A DNA stretch of 64,000 nucleotides from CAMDKS01 sp964402975 (GTDB lineage: Bacteria > Bdellovibrionota_B > Oligoflexia > Oligoflexales > RGVZ01). The notes below the pieces were generated by a model, which was not told the DNA's origin, ran no database searches, and worked only from the letters and a program-made list of their open reading frames with translations. The stretch lies in the NCBI GenBank assembly GCA_964402975.1, contig CAYOEM010000007.1:70703-134702 (forward strand), written 5' to 3'. The first letter of the stretch is position 1. The number at the start of each line of letters is the position of its first letter. Made by a program: the position numbers and the translations under genes. Positions 52,346-61,298 of this stretch are shown one piece after another.

Positions 52346-53686
52346 ATGACGAAATTTTTGACTTCTCTTTCTTCGACGTTATTTGTAGCAGCCGCGATGC
52401 TAATCCCCGGGCTTAGCTCAGCGGATCCAGAGAAAAATCTCACAACCACAGAAAAACTGCGCAACGACATCGTTCTGATCTCACGCGAGACGCCTGGCAG
52501 CGACATCGTTACTCTCTCTGTAACGTTCATGACCGGAAGCGCCGACGAATCCTTTAACAAACGCGCCATCAACGAGCTCGCCATGGAGGCCATGACGTAT
52601 TCAACAAGGAAGTTCAGCAAGTCAAAAATATTTAGCCTAACTGAGAAATATTCCATTGGCCTTGCTTGTCGCGGCGGAATCGAAATGAGCCAGTGCTCGA
52701 TTCAGACTGTTGATGAGTACTTACCTCAAGCCATCGAACTTTTAGCCTCCGTTGTTACTGAACCGTCATTTAATAAAGATGACGTAACTCTCGCAAAACA
52801 ACAACGCGTTGCTGACTACCAACGTGATATCCAAAACCCAGAATCTCACGCGAATACGACGGTCAATACCGTTTTTTACGATCTCCATCACCCCTATAGA
52901 CTGCTTCCCCAAGATGGCATAAAGCAAACAGAATCCTTAACGTCAGATGACTTGAAGACCTATCACCGCTCCCTGCTTGACGCATCGAAGATTTTTCTGA
53001 CTTATGCCGGCCCCAAGATGAGCTCAAAGATCCACAAGAACATCGTGAATAAGTTCGAAAAGATTCGAAAACTTAACTCACCAAAAAAGATTGTGGCAGC
53101 CCCCTTGTTTGAACCCAAAAACAGCGTCGCGTTTGAACACCGGCAGATTCCAACCGCCTACATAAGAGTTAAATTCAACGCCCCATCGATACTTGCAAAA
53201 GATGCTCCTGCTGCCGACATCATGTTTGAAATATTGAGCCAGAAGCTACAGGAAGAAATCCGCACGAAAAGAAGCCTATCTTATGCGGTTTATGCCGGCA
53301 CTATTCAATACAACCAGGGTATTGGAGTGCTTTCCGTTTCAACTTCAAAGCCCAAAGAAACTCTGGAGACTATGGCGGCGGTCGTCAAATCGTTCAAAGA
53401 ACGCGGAGTCACCCAAGAGGAACTCGATGAGTATCGAAATATTTTCACAACAACCTACTTCTTGACTCTTGAAAGCCACGGCAGCCTAGCCGGCGCCTTG
53501 TCGTCCTCTCAATTTTATTTTGGAGACGCTCAAAAGCTTTATGAAATTCCGGAAAAGATGTCGGCTGTCACGACTAGCGACATCCAGAGGATAGCTAAAG
53601 ATGTTCTTAAGAACTTCAGAGTTGGGGTGGTTTACGACAAGGAAAAGTTTGACACAAAATGGCTGGACGTTTTAACAAAAGCCTAG
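52346..53686 (+). CDS. secreted M16 peptidase-like, non-catalytic subunit
   Basis: 446 residues from ATG 52346 (GAGG 8 nt upstream; the ATG at 52340 is too close). Signal peptide FLTSLSSTLFVAAAMLIPGL, SSA. Where HxxEH should be it reads AINELAMEAM, so zinc cannot bind. The R/Y motif of the C-terminal domain is intact (EEIRTKRSLSYAVYAGTI). It complements the catalytic gene upstream. Together they would form a periplasmic peptidase chamber. Confidence 0.92.
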   Translation: MTKFLTSLSSTLFVAAAMLIPGLSSADPEKNLTTTEKLRNDIVLISRETPGSDIVTLSVTFMTGSADESFNKRAINELAMEAMTYSTRKFSKSKIFSLTEKYSIGLACRGGIEMSQCSIQTVDEYLPQAIELLASVVTEPSFNKDDVTLAKQQRVADYQRDIQNPESHANTTVNTVFYDLHHPYRLLPQDGIKQTESLTSDDLKTYHRSLLDASKIFLTYAGPKMSSKIHKNIVNKFEKIRKLNSPKKIVAAPLFEPKNSVAFEHRQIPTAYIRVKFNAPSILAKDAPAADIMFEILSQKLQEEIRTKRSLSYAVYAGTIQYNQGIGVLSVSTSKPKETLETMAAVVKSFKERGVTQEELDEYRNIFTTTYFLTLESHGSLAGALSSSQFYFGDAQKLYEIPEKMSAVTTSDIQRIAKDVLKNFRVGVVYDKEKFDTKWLDVLTKA

Positions 53687-53714
53687 TTTAGCCACTTGAT
53701 AGCCGGTCAAACGC

Positions 53715-54374
53715 TCAACCGAAAGCGCTCACCAAGGACTTAATTCCCTCAAATCCAAAGAAAAAAAACGTCCCAAACAAAGCGACGTTAAGGATTGTCA
53801 TCAGGTATCCAAACACGATGAGGGCTCCATCGCGCTCGATACTACCTATCGACAGCGCGATAATGGCCAATGCCGGCGGAAGGTTAAAACCAGGAGGCAT
53901 TGGCAATGCAAGCAGCAGCGCTAAAAGCAAAATGACGGCACCATTAAATCGCACAAACCCAGGATGCTTTGCGAAGAACTTGAATCTTGGTTTTACAACT
54001 TTCTCTGTTCGCAAGAGAATTTTTTTTAGCACCTCCAAAATCCGAATGATCAAACCAGTTGATATCTGACGTGCTCGCCAGCTCTTTGGCACCCAAGGAT
54101 CTTGCCCCATCAGAATTTGGCTACCCCCGATAGCGATGACGAGCCCGAATACAGTTGATAGACCCGGCAGAGGAACAGGCAGCAAGAATGGAATCGAAAA
54201 AATTAAACAAACCATCATATGGCCGTAAAGATTTAGCTCGTGAAGAAACTCGCCCAGTGTGAGCGACTTCTTTGCGCATAAATTTAAAAGATCATCCACA
54301 ACAACCGACAGCCTGCGGGCATCGCTGCGGAAAGCCTTCTGAAGATTTTGTTTTTTAGAAGCGTCACCATTCAT
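53715..54374 (-). CDS. exoD: ExoD family membrane protein
   Basis: 219 residues. ExoD hallmarks are the helical N-terminus (LTLGEFLHELNLYGHMMVCL), the proline-rich IPFLLPVPLPGLSTVFGLVI, GGSQILMGQDPWVPKSWRAR and a final paired-helix region (LPMPPGFNLPPALAIIALSI, GSIERDGALIVFGYLM). The family is linked to exopolysaccharide production but its biochemical role is unclear. It is convergent with the M16 pair (28 nt) and lies 31 nt after dtd on the same strand. Confidence 0.9.
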   Translation of the reverse strand: MNGDASKKQNLQKAFRSDARRLSVVVDDLLNLCAKKSLTLGEFLHELNLYGHMMVCLIFSIPFLLPVPLPGLSTVFGLVIAIGGSQILMGQDPWVPKSWRARQISTGLIIRILEVLKKILLRTEKVVKPRFKFFAKHPGFVRFNGAVILLLALLLALPMPPGFNLPPALAIIALSIGSIERDGALIVFGYLMTILNVALFGTFFFFGFEGIKSLVSAFG

Positions 54375-54405
54375 TAATATACGTCTCGATCTTTAGCGGC
54401 CAAAA

Positions 54406-54849
54406 TCACGTGGCAGAATCAAGCATCACAGTCACTGGACCATCATTAACCAGTGACACTTGCATATCCGCACCAAAACGCCCCGTTTCCACTTTAATAG
54501 ATTTTGCGCGCAGCTCAGCCACAAAACGCTCGTAAAGCGCCTCAGCCTTGGCCGGTTCGGCGGCATCCGTAAAGCTTGGTCTCCGCCCGCGGCTGCAATC
54601 GGCATAAAGCGTGAACTGACTCACCACGAGAATTGACCCAGACACGTCTGCCACTGATAAATTAAATCGCCCCCCAGCGTCCGAGAACAATCTCAGGCCT
54701 GCAATCTTTTCAGCCATTTTGGCAATTTCATCCCCTGTATCAGATCGCGAGACGCCCAGAAAGACCAGCCACCCCTGGTCAATTTCTCCAACAATATCAG
54801 CGGCTACTTTCACTTGAGCTGATTTGACTCGCTGAATCAAGGCCTTCAC
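54406..54849 (-). CDS. dtd: D-aminoacyl-tRNA deacylase
   Basis: 147 residues, the usual length. Diagnostic motifs: SQFTLYADCSRGRRPSF and VSLVNDGPVTVMLDS (the cross-subunit Gly-cisPro is in NDGPVT; the SQFTL motif is also present). It removes D-amino acids and glycine mischarged on tRNA. The start is GTG 54849 with GGGGG 9-10 nt upstream. It is divergent from the SRP RNA/dnaX region. Confidence 0.96.
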   Translation of the reverse strand: MKALIQRVKSAQVKVAADIVGEIDQGWLVFLGVSRSDTGDEIAKMAEKIAGLRLFSDAGGRFNLSVADVSGSILVVSQFTLYADCSRGRRPSFTDAAEPAKAEALYERFVAELRAKSIKVETGRFGADMQVSLVNDGPVTVMLDSAT

Positions 54850-55068
54850 TGGACAACCCCCGTGCTCTCTTTATATAGTCGGCGAAGACCAGCTTAGTTC
54901 GCCTTCTAGTCATTTGCCTCAAAGGCCCCGACAAGTTTGGCGTTTTTTAAGAAAAAGAGCGATAAAAATTCACTCTCGGTCAGGTTTTTAGTCGAGTCGC
55001 CGGAAGTTTTGTGACATAAGGATGATCCTTGCTGTCGGAATGAATTGTGTAACCGATTCGGCGCCGGT

Positions 55069-55194
<126 letters not shown>

Positions 55195-55215
55195 GAACTC
55201 TCATAGGAAAGCCCC

Positions 55216-57030
55216 ATGACAGCTCTCAGTTACATGCCTCTTGCACGTAAATATCGACCTAAAACTTTTGCTGAACTCTGTGGGCAGGGCGCCACCGCGA
55301 CCGCTCTCGCTAATGCGATAAAACTTGGGCGTGAACCGCACGCGGTTATTTTCAGTGGCGTCCGCGGGGTCGGCAAGACGACATCGGCTCGTCTCTATGC
55401 AAAGGCACTTAATTGTTCAAACCCAAAGCTTTCTGAACCATGTAATGCCTGTGATAGCTGCGAAGCCATATCCAGCGGCACCCACGAAGATGTGATGGAG
55501 ATCGACGGCGCATCAAACACCAGCGTTGATGATGTGCGAGCCCTTCGAGAGACTGTTTCGTATGTACCCCAGCGATCAAGATTCAAAGTATACATCATCG
55601 ACGAAGTTCACATGCTGTCACAAAGCGCCTTCAATGCGCTTCTCAAGACTCTTGAAGAACCGCCCGCGCACGTCGTATTCGTTTTTGCAACCACAGAACT
55701 TCAAAAAATCCCCCAAACGATCATGAGTCGCTGTCAGGTCTTCCACTTGCAAAAATTATCATTGAATGCAATCCGGGAGCGTATTCTTCAGATTTTGAGA
55801 GAAGAGACCATTGATTTTGAAGAAAAGGCTGTGCTAGCAATTGCACGCGAAGGTCACGGTTCCATGCGAGATGCTCTGACTCTTTTGGATCATGTCATCG
55901 CGGTGGGTGGCGGCAAAGTGACCGTTTCCGCGTTGGAACGAATCATTTCGTATGTATCATCCACACAATATATTAACCTTTTGGACGCACTCGTATCGAG
56001 GAATCCAGCCACTGTGATCGAATCTTTGGATCAACTCGAAGATTCCGGGGTTGCCATGACGGACGTGACGGAGAAAACTGCCGCGATGGCGCGACACTCC
56101 TTCATTGTTCGCGATGTCGGAACAGAAAGCTTGGACTTCAAAGCGCTAGGCATGGATGATGATGAAGTTAGACATCTGAACGAGATCGCGATGCGTGCAG
56201 GACCAGCTGATTTAAATAGAATCTTCCGAACCCTCACGAAAGCACGACTGGATTTGGATGGTTCAGAGATGGATCGCTACATTTTGGAAAATTATGCCTT
56301 GGAATGGTGTCTGGATCCAGGAATCCTTCTGAGCCAAATGTCATCCACACAGCAAAAAACCGATCAAGCATTCTCTAACCAACGCCATAATTCGACCCAT
56401 TCGTCTAGCGCCGCAGCGACAGCACCTTCAGCGGCAAAGCTGACCATGGCCGAAATTCGCGGATCATTAGGGTCAAAACCTCAAAATCCACCTCTTATAT
56501 CTCAAAAGACTGATGCGCCTCCAACTTTGACAACCGCTCCCAACAACTCCACAACTGAGAGCAAGCCCGTCAATGTGGATGACCGGAATTTACACCAAAA
56601 ATCTCTACCGGCATCATGGCGTGAGTGCGTTGAGGAGTGGAAAAAACATCGACCCCTCCAAGCTAAGAAGCTAGAAGACGCTCACCCGATCACCTACTCT
56701 AATAAATTAATAGAGCTGGTCATCCCATCTGATAGTTTTCTGTCCGCGACACTCCTAAAGGCAGATGAGCAAAAAAAGCTTCGAGACGCTTTTGCTGAAA
56801 TGTTTGATTACAAAGGCCCGATCGTTTTTAAAGCAAAGAATACCGACCCTAAAAACACATCCGTACCTGTAGCGCCACTTCCAGAAAACCTTGCGACCAT
56901 CCAGCAGCGCGAAAACCTAGCTAAACGTGAAAAAGTCACAATCGATGCACAAAATAATCCCATAACTCAGGATGCCATGCGTTTATTTAATGCTACAATA
57001 GAGACCGTGGAGATTAACTCCGACACCTGA
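55216..57030 (+). CDS. dnaX: DNA polymerase III tau (and possibly gamma) subunit
   Basis: 604 residues; AGGAAA lies before the ATG. AAA+ clamp loader: Walker A GVRGVGKTTSARLYAKALNC, four zinc cysteines (LNCSNPKLSEPCNACDSCEA), Walker B VYIIDEVHMLSQ, arginine-finger region TTELQKIPQTIMSRC. A flexible Ser/Thr/Pro linker (about 380-465) precedes a C-terminal helical domain. An in-frame A AAA AAG heptamer occurs at codons 519-521 (see separate entry). It follows the SRP RNA and precedes the MglA-like gene by 15 nt. Confidence 0.97.
   Translation: MTALSYMPLARKYRPKTFAELCGQGATATALANAIKLGREPHAVIFSGVRGVGKTTSARLYAKALNCSNPKLSEPCNACDSCEAISSGTHEDVMEIDGASNTSVDDVRALRETVSYVPQRSRFKVYIIDEVHMLSQSAFNALLKTLEEPPAHVVFVFATTELQKIPQTIMSRCQVFHLQKLSLNAIRERILQILREETIDFEEKAVLAIAREGHGSMRDALTLLDHVIAVGGGKVTVSALERIISYVSSTQYINLLDALVSRNPATVIESLDQLEDSGVAMTDVTEKTAAMARHSFIVRDVGTESLDFKALGMDDDEVRHLNEIAMRAGPADLNRIFRTLTKARLDLDGSEMDRYILENYALEWCLDPGILLSQMSSTQQKTDQAFSNQRHNSTHSSSAAATAPSAAKLTMAEIRGSLGSKPQNPPLISQKTDAPPTLTTAPNNSTTESKPVNVDDRNLHQKSLPASWRECVEEWKKHRPLQAKKLEDAHPITYSNKLIELVIPSDSFLSATLLKADEQKKLRDAFAEMFDYKGPIVFKAKNTDPKNTSVPVAPLPENLATIQQRENLAKREKVTIDAQNNPITQDAMRLFNATIETVEINSDT
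56772..56778 (+). other. candidate -1 frameshift slippery heptamer in dnaX
   Basis: Codons CAA AAA AAG contain A AAA AAG in the frame needed for -1 slippage, the same heptamer used by E. coli dnaX. AAAGG lies 9 nt upstream, resembling the stimulatory internal Shine-Dalgarno. A -1 slip would reach TGA at 56796-56798 after six more codons, giving a product of about 527 residues. No strong downstream stem was seen. Confidence 0.45.
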
Positions 57031-57045
57031 ACGGGACGTTTAATC

Positions 57046-57699
57046 GTGGCTTTCACTAATTTCGAAACTAAAGAAATACACTGCAAAGTTATATACTTTG
57101 GCCCGACTGGTTCTGGAAAAACGGAAAATCTGAGATCTATTTTCAATCAAACATCGGTCGAAATAAAATCTGGCCTGCTCGAATTACAAGAGCAAGATGG
57201 GTCGACTAGGTACTTCGACTTTCTGCCTTTGAGCATCGGTCAATTGGGCGACTTCCACATTAAAATGCATCTATTTACCCTACCTATTTCCAGCCTCTAT
57301 CACAGCACCAATTCCGTAATTCTGCGTGGTGTCGACGGGTTTGTATTTGTGGCGGACTCCCGCGTTGAATGTCTCATAGATAATGTCAAAGCACTGAAGA
57401 AATGTCGCAAGGTGCTACAGGAGGAAGGCTATAATGTTCAAGATCTTCCGAGAGTCATCCAATATAACAAGCGTGATCTTGATGGCATCCTTCCGGTCTC
57501 TTTACTACGCCGGGAGCTCAATCCAACGGGCGGCGCCGATGTAGAGTCCTCTGCAACGACCAACAAGGGTACTGTTGAGTGCCTTGAAAGTCTTGCGCAG
57601 CAAATCATGGATAAACTCGAAAATAGTCGTAGGCATCCCGCCTCCATAAGTCGAAACGATGGTGTAACTGATGACAACGTTGATTCACTGTCCAACTGA
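57046..57699 (+). CDS. MglA-like small Ras-family GTPase lacking catalytic residues
   Basis: 217 residues with a GTG start (GGGA about 10 nt upstream). The alignment with Myxococcus MglA is gapless by eye up to residue 100: FTNFETKEIHCKVIYFGPTG, FDFLPLSIGQLGDFHIKMHL, VILRGVDGFVFVADS, YNKRDL (G4). The P-loop is GPTGSGKT (19-26). Differences: MglA Arg53 and Gln82, used for GTP hydrolysis, are Ser53 and Ser82 here (LFTLPISSLY in place of VPGQVFY). The protein also has a 20-residue polar tail. MglA sets polarity in motile or predatory bacteria. The next gene overlaps by 29 nt. Confidence 0.88.
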   Translation: MAFTNFETKEIHCKVIYFGPTGSGKTENLRSIFNQTSVEIKSGLLELQEQDGSTRYFDFLPLSIGQLGDFHIKMHLFTLPISSLYHSTNSVILRGVDGFVFVADSRVECLIDNVKALKKCRKVLQEEGYNVQDLPRVIQYNKRDLDGILPVSLLRRELNPTGGADVESSATTNKGTVECLESLAQQIMDKLENSRRHPASISRNDGVTDDNVDSLSN

Positions 57700-58144
57700 C
57701 AAAGTGATTCTCCTGCTCGGGCTGAAGCGCGACGACGGGCTGATTTTACTCCCCTCTGATTCAACCGAGACTCCAGGCATACTGGCGAGCGTTGATGCGA
57801 GGTTACCGATCAATCCGCAGCTTCTTGAATTAGCTCACAAGCGATCTGGTTTACCGTCGATTGAGATTTATATCTGGCAGGAGTTCCAGGAGAGCGTAAC
57901 ATTGCTCGACGGAGCCACTGCGACATTGTATGCCGCAAAAGCCCTGGCCTACCCTGAAGCCATACCAGCCGACGCTATAACGCTACCTGAAATGCTTCGT
58001 AAAATGCCGCCCAACCGCAATCGCGTGGCTTATATGAAGGCACTCCAGGTCTTTGCCGGAGGCCTTGAGGAAACCACCAAGGCACTCGATCTTGAAGAGG
58101 TTCGTCGTCATATCAATGGGTTAGAGCCACCTACGAATGGTTAA
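57671..58144 (+). CDS. unknown protein overlapping the MglA-like gene
   Basis: 157 residues, starting at ATG 57671 inside the end of the MglA-like gene with no good Shine-Dalgarno, so translation is probably coupled. No signal or membrane segment. The first half has strand-like segments (KVILLLGLKRDDGLILLPSD, SIEIYIWQEFQESVTLLDGA, TATLYAAKALAYPEAIPADA), the second half is helical and charged (LPEMLRKMPPNRNRVAYMKA, LEETTKALDLEEVRRHING). No family recognised; it is not an obvious Roadblock/MglB domain. It may be a partner of the GTPase. Confidence 0.7.
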   Translation: MTTLIHCPTDKVILLLGLKRDDGLILLPSDSTETPGILASVDARLPINPQLLELAHKRSGLPSIEIYIWQEFQESVTLLDGATATLYAAKALAYPEAIPADAITLPEMLRKMPPNRNRVAYMKALQVFAGGLEETTKALDLEEVRRHINGLEPPTNG

Positions 58145-58235
58145 AATTCATTGAATTAAGTCTTAAAATAGCTTAAAAATCTCCCGCTGGCTAATTTTTA
58201 AACATGACCCGGCATCAGCGGGTAAAGGTGTTCGT

Positions 58236-59330
58236 ATTAAAATCGCAGCCCTCATTTCTGGTGGAGTCGATAGCTCCGTGGTTTTGAGTATGCTCGCCCG
58301 AGAGGGTCAGCATGACATTACAGCATTCTATCTGAAGATCTGGCTTGAAGATGAGTTGCACTTTTTAGGTGAGTGCCCCTGGGAAGAGGATCTTCGATAT
58401 GTTCGCTCTGTATGCGAGCAGTTGAATATTCCACTAAAAATTATTCCGCTCCAGCAAGAATATAACGATCATGTCGTTTCATACACTATTGATGAGCTTA
58501 AGGCCGGACGAACACCGAGCCCCGATATCTTTTGCAACCAACGAGTGAAGTTTGGCGCATTTCTTAAGCACATCGACGACTCCTATGATCGGATTGCCAC
58601 AGGCCACTATGCCTCTACCTATGAGTCAAATGGTCGCGTCTACCTTCGCCAAGCCGTCGATCCGATCAAGGATCAATCTTACTTTCTATCGCATCTAAGC
58701 CAAGAACAACTTCGTCGCTGTCTCTTTCCCTTGGGGCCTCTCACGAAGCCCGAGGTTCGTGACCTCGCTAAAAACATGGGACTAACCACTCAAGACCGAC
58801 CCGACAGCCAAGGCATCTGTTTTTTAGGAAAAATCAAATACAACGATTTCGTAAAGTTTCATCTGGGCGAAAAATCTGGCGACATAAAAGAGTGGGAAAG
58901 CGGCAAGGTTTTGGGTCGCCATCAAGGACTTTGGTTTCACACCTACGGTCAACGAAAGGGAATCCGTCTCCACGGCGGTCCCTGGTTCGTGATTGATAAA
59001 GACATAGAAACTAACACGCTCTACGTCTCACATCGTGACCTGCTAAAAACCAACTCCCGATCAGAGTTTCTTGCAACTCAAGTGAATTGGATTTCCGGCG
59101 AGCCATCGTCGCTGCAGCTCAAAGTCAAACTACGCCATGGGCCAAGAATGAATGATTGCCACCTTGTGCCGCAAGGTAACGGTTGCTTCAAAGTAAGTAT
59201 GAATTGCCCCGACCCCGGCATCGCAAATGGACAATTTGCCGTTTTTTACGATAATGACACATGCCTCGGCGCAGGTATGATTAAATTGTTACCTCAAGCG
59301 CAATCCATATCAGATCAGCTGCCAAACTAA
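58236..59330 (+). CDS. mnmA: tRNA-specific 2-thiouridylase MnmA (apparent ATT start)
   Basis: 364 residues if started at ATT 58236. The PP-loop SGGVDSSV lies 9 residues in, so the start must be upstream of GTG 58278, which would remove it. No ATG, GTG or TTG is in frame between the stop at 58164 and this point, but AAAGG lies 7 nt before the ATT. Other features: GRTPSPDIFCNQRVKFGAFL (catalytic Cys), RIATGHYA, KDQSYFLSHLSQEQL, DSQGICFLGKIKYNDF (second Cys), FAVFYDNDTCLGAGMI. It thiolates U34 of Lys, Glu and Gln tRNAs. Confidence 0.93.
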   Translation: MKIAALISGGVDSSVVLSMLAREGQHDITAFYLKIWLEDELHFLGECPWEEDLRYVRSVCEQLNIPLKIIPLQQEYNDHVVSYTIDELKAGRTPSPDIFCNQRVKFGAFLKHIDDSYDRIATGHYASTYESNGRVYLRQAVDPIKDQSYFLSHLSQEQLRRCLFPLGPLTKPEVRDLAKNMGLTTQDRPDSQGICFLGKIKYNDFVKFHLGEKSGDIKEWESGKVLGRHQGLWFHTYGQRKGIRLHGGPWFVIDKDIETNTLYVSHRDLLKTNSRSEFLATQVNWISGEPSSLQLKVKLRHGPRMNDCHLVPQGNGCFKVSMNCPDPGIANGQFAVFYDNDTCLGAGMIKLLPQAQSISDQLPN

Positions 59331-59356
59331 CTAGACCCCAAAGATTAAAAATCAGT

Positions 59357-59386
59357 GTCCCACATGGTAAAATGTGAGGACCTTTT
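59357..59386 (+). terminator. probable terminator after mnmA
   Basis: GTCC-CACAT / ATGTG-A-GGAC forms a 9 bp stem with one bulged base and a 6 nt loop, followed by CCTTTTAAATT. The stability is moderate. Confidence 0.5.
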
Positions 59387-59416
59387 AAATTCATTTGTTT
59401 AGGGGATCGTCCTCAT

Positions 59417-61279
59417 ATGATTAAGAAAATTGGCCTCACTGTTCTGACTTTGTTGCTGCAAACCTCAGCCTTCGCCCAACTCGGAGAAACAGGCGCGCAC
59501 GGCCTGGCGCTCGGAACAAAACCAAAGTTTGGTCCGGATCTAAAATTCACATGGGCCAGTGATAAAGCGGTGCCGGGTGGACGAATAACCCTAGGCGCAG
59601 TCGGCACTTTTGATTCTTTAAATCCCTTCGCCGTAAAAAGCATAGGCGCCGCATACCTGGCCGATTTGGGCGGCAACGGTCTGGTGTTTGAAAATCTCAC
59701 CATGAACTCTCTCGATGAACCATTTGCCACTTATGGAACTGTTGCAGAGAAAATTGACGTGGCCAAAGACGGACTATCTGTAACGTATCATCTGGCACCA
59801 GATGCAAAATGGTCCGATGGAAAGCCCCTGACATCAGACGACGTGATATTTACCTTCAAGACCCTAACCAGCGCAGAGGCGCCTCCCATGTATCGTCTAT
59901 ATTACGCTGACGTCAAAGGCGGCGAGGCCCTGGGTAAATCAAAAGTAAAATTTACCTTTAAGACATTCAATCGCGAACTCCCGATGATTATGGGTCAACT
60001 ACCCCTAATACCGCAGCATGTATACGGTGCGACTGGTAAAAAGTTCTCAAAGTCATTTGCAAAGCAAATTCCAGTGGGAAGTGGGCCTTACATTGTTAAA
60101 GCATTCGAGTTCGGCAAGTATATTGAATTCGTCCGAAACCCAAACTACTGGGGCAAAAGCAAAAACTTTAACCGAGGTTCTTGGAACTTTGATTCGATTT
60201 ATATCAAGTACTACAAAGACCAGACCGCGATGATGGAAGGTTTCAAAGCTGGTGACTTTGACGTCAGACAGGAGAACTCATCCAAAGCGTGGGCCGTCGA
60301 TCACGCCGGCGCTAAGTGGGATAAGAAATGGATCGAAAAAGCGTTGTGGCCTCACCATCAAAATCAAGGGAGCCAGGGCTTTGTATTCAATCTACGAAAA
60401 CCGATTTTTCAAAATCGTTTAACCCGTAAGGCTATTGCGCTAGCCTTTGATTTTGATTGGACCAATGAGACCTTGTTCTACAAACAATACACGGTTTCAA
60501 CCTCGTTTTTTAACAACAGTGATTTCGATGCAAAAGGCCTACCCGATGCAAAAGAGTTGGCACTGCTAAATCCACTAAAAGACAAATTACCTCCCGAGGT
60601 ATTTACTGAAGCGAAAGACGTACTCGGTAAAGGATTGACTGGAAAGCGACGCCTTGGCGCCGCATTGGAAACGCTAAAACAAGCGGGATGGGAGTTGAAA
60701 AACGGAGTTCAAACAAACAAAAAAGGTGAGAAACTAGAATTCACGTTCCTTTTGGATAGCCCAGTCATGGGGCGCATTGTTGAACCGTTCATTGCCCAGT
60801 TAGATAAAATCGGAATCAAAGTCTCGGTCAAGACAGAAGACGATGCAAATTACGTCAAGCGGATTGAGAAATGGGATTTCGACATGATTAGTGCGCCGTT
60901 TGGGCAAAGTGAATCTCCTGGAAACGAACAACGAGACTACTGGCACAGTGTCTCCGCATCTCAATCAGAGAGTCGAAATTTTATGGGGTTAAAAGATCCA
61001 GCTGTTGATGCTTTGGTAGAAAAACTCATCGCTGCAAAAAGTCGCGACGAGCTTGTCATAACGACTAAGGCACTAGATAGAGCTCTCTGGTTTAACTACA
61101 TTATGGTGCCGAATTGGTACGCAACTTCTCACCGGGTATCATGGTGGAATAAGTTTGGCTTACCGACTAGTAAACCCATGCAATATCAGCCAGAAGATCT
61201 AATCGTTCGTTACGGATGGCTTGATCAAAATCGGAACAGCGCTTTGCAGAAAGCTATAAAAGAAAATAAAAGTATTTAG
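59417..61279 (+). CDS. yejA: periplasmic oligopeptide-binding protein (YejA-like, SBP family 5)
   Basis: 620 residues, close to YejA. The signal peptide is GLTVLTLLLQTSAFA. Family features: GGRITLGAVGTFDSLNPFAV, LTYHLAPDAKWSDGKPLTSD-like (KWSDGKPLTSDDVIFTFKTL), VGSGPYIVKAFEFGKYIEFV and the late motif FDMISAPFGQSESPGNEQRD, YWHS, characteristic of the YejA subgroup. It captures peptides for the YejBEF permease encoded next. AGGGGAT lies about 11 nt before the ATG. Confidence 0.93.
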   Translation: MIKKIGLTVLTLLLQTSAFAQLGETGAHGLALGTKPKFGPDLKFTWASDKAVPGGRITLGAVGTFDSLNPFAVKSIGAAYLADLGGNGLVFENLTMNSLDEPFATYGTVAEKIDVAKDGLSVTYHLAPDAKWSDGKPLTSDDVIFTFKTLTSAEAPPMYRLYYADVKGGEALGKSKVKFTFKTFNRELPMIMGQLPLIPQHVYGATGKKFSKSFAKQIPVGSGPYIVKAFEFGKYIEFVRNPNYWGKSKNFNRGSWNFDSIYIKYYKDQTAMMEGFKAGDFDVRQENSSKAWAVDHAGAKWDKKWIEKALWPHHQNQGSQGFVFNLRKPIFQNRLTRKAIALAFDFDWTNETLFYKQYTVSTSFFNNSDFDAKGLPDAKELALLNPLKDKLPPEVFTEAKDVLGKGLTGKRRLGAALETLKQAGWELKNGVQTNKKGEKLEFTFLLDSPVMGRIVEPFIAQLDKIGIKVSVKTEDDANYVKRIEKWDFDMISAPFGQSESPGNEQRDYWHSVSASQSESRNFMGLKDPAVDALVEKLIAAKSRDELVITTKALDRALWFNYIMVPNWYATSHRVSWWNKFGLPTSKPMQYQPEDLIVRYGWLDQNRNSALQKAIKENKSI

Positions 61280-61298
61280 TGCTACGAGACCTAACCGC

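Noticed and set aside
56635..56650. Second possible slippery site in dnaX (G AAA AAA)
   Set aside because: The P-site codon would re-pair poorly and there is no proper spacing to an upstream Shine-Dalgarno; the A AAA AAG at 56772 is much better.
58278..58280. GTG 58278 as the mnmA start
   Set aside because: It falls after the ATP-binding PP-loop SGGVDSSV, which is essential for the enzyme, so the true start must be upstream.
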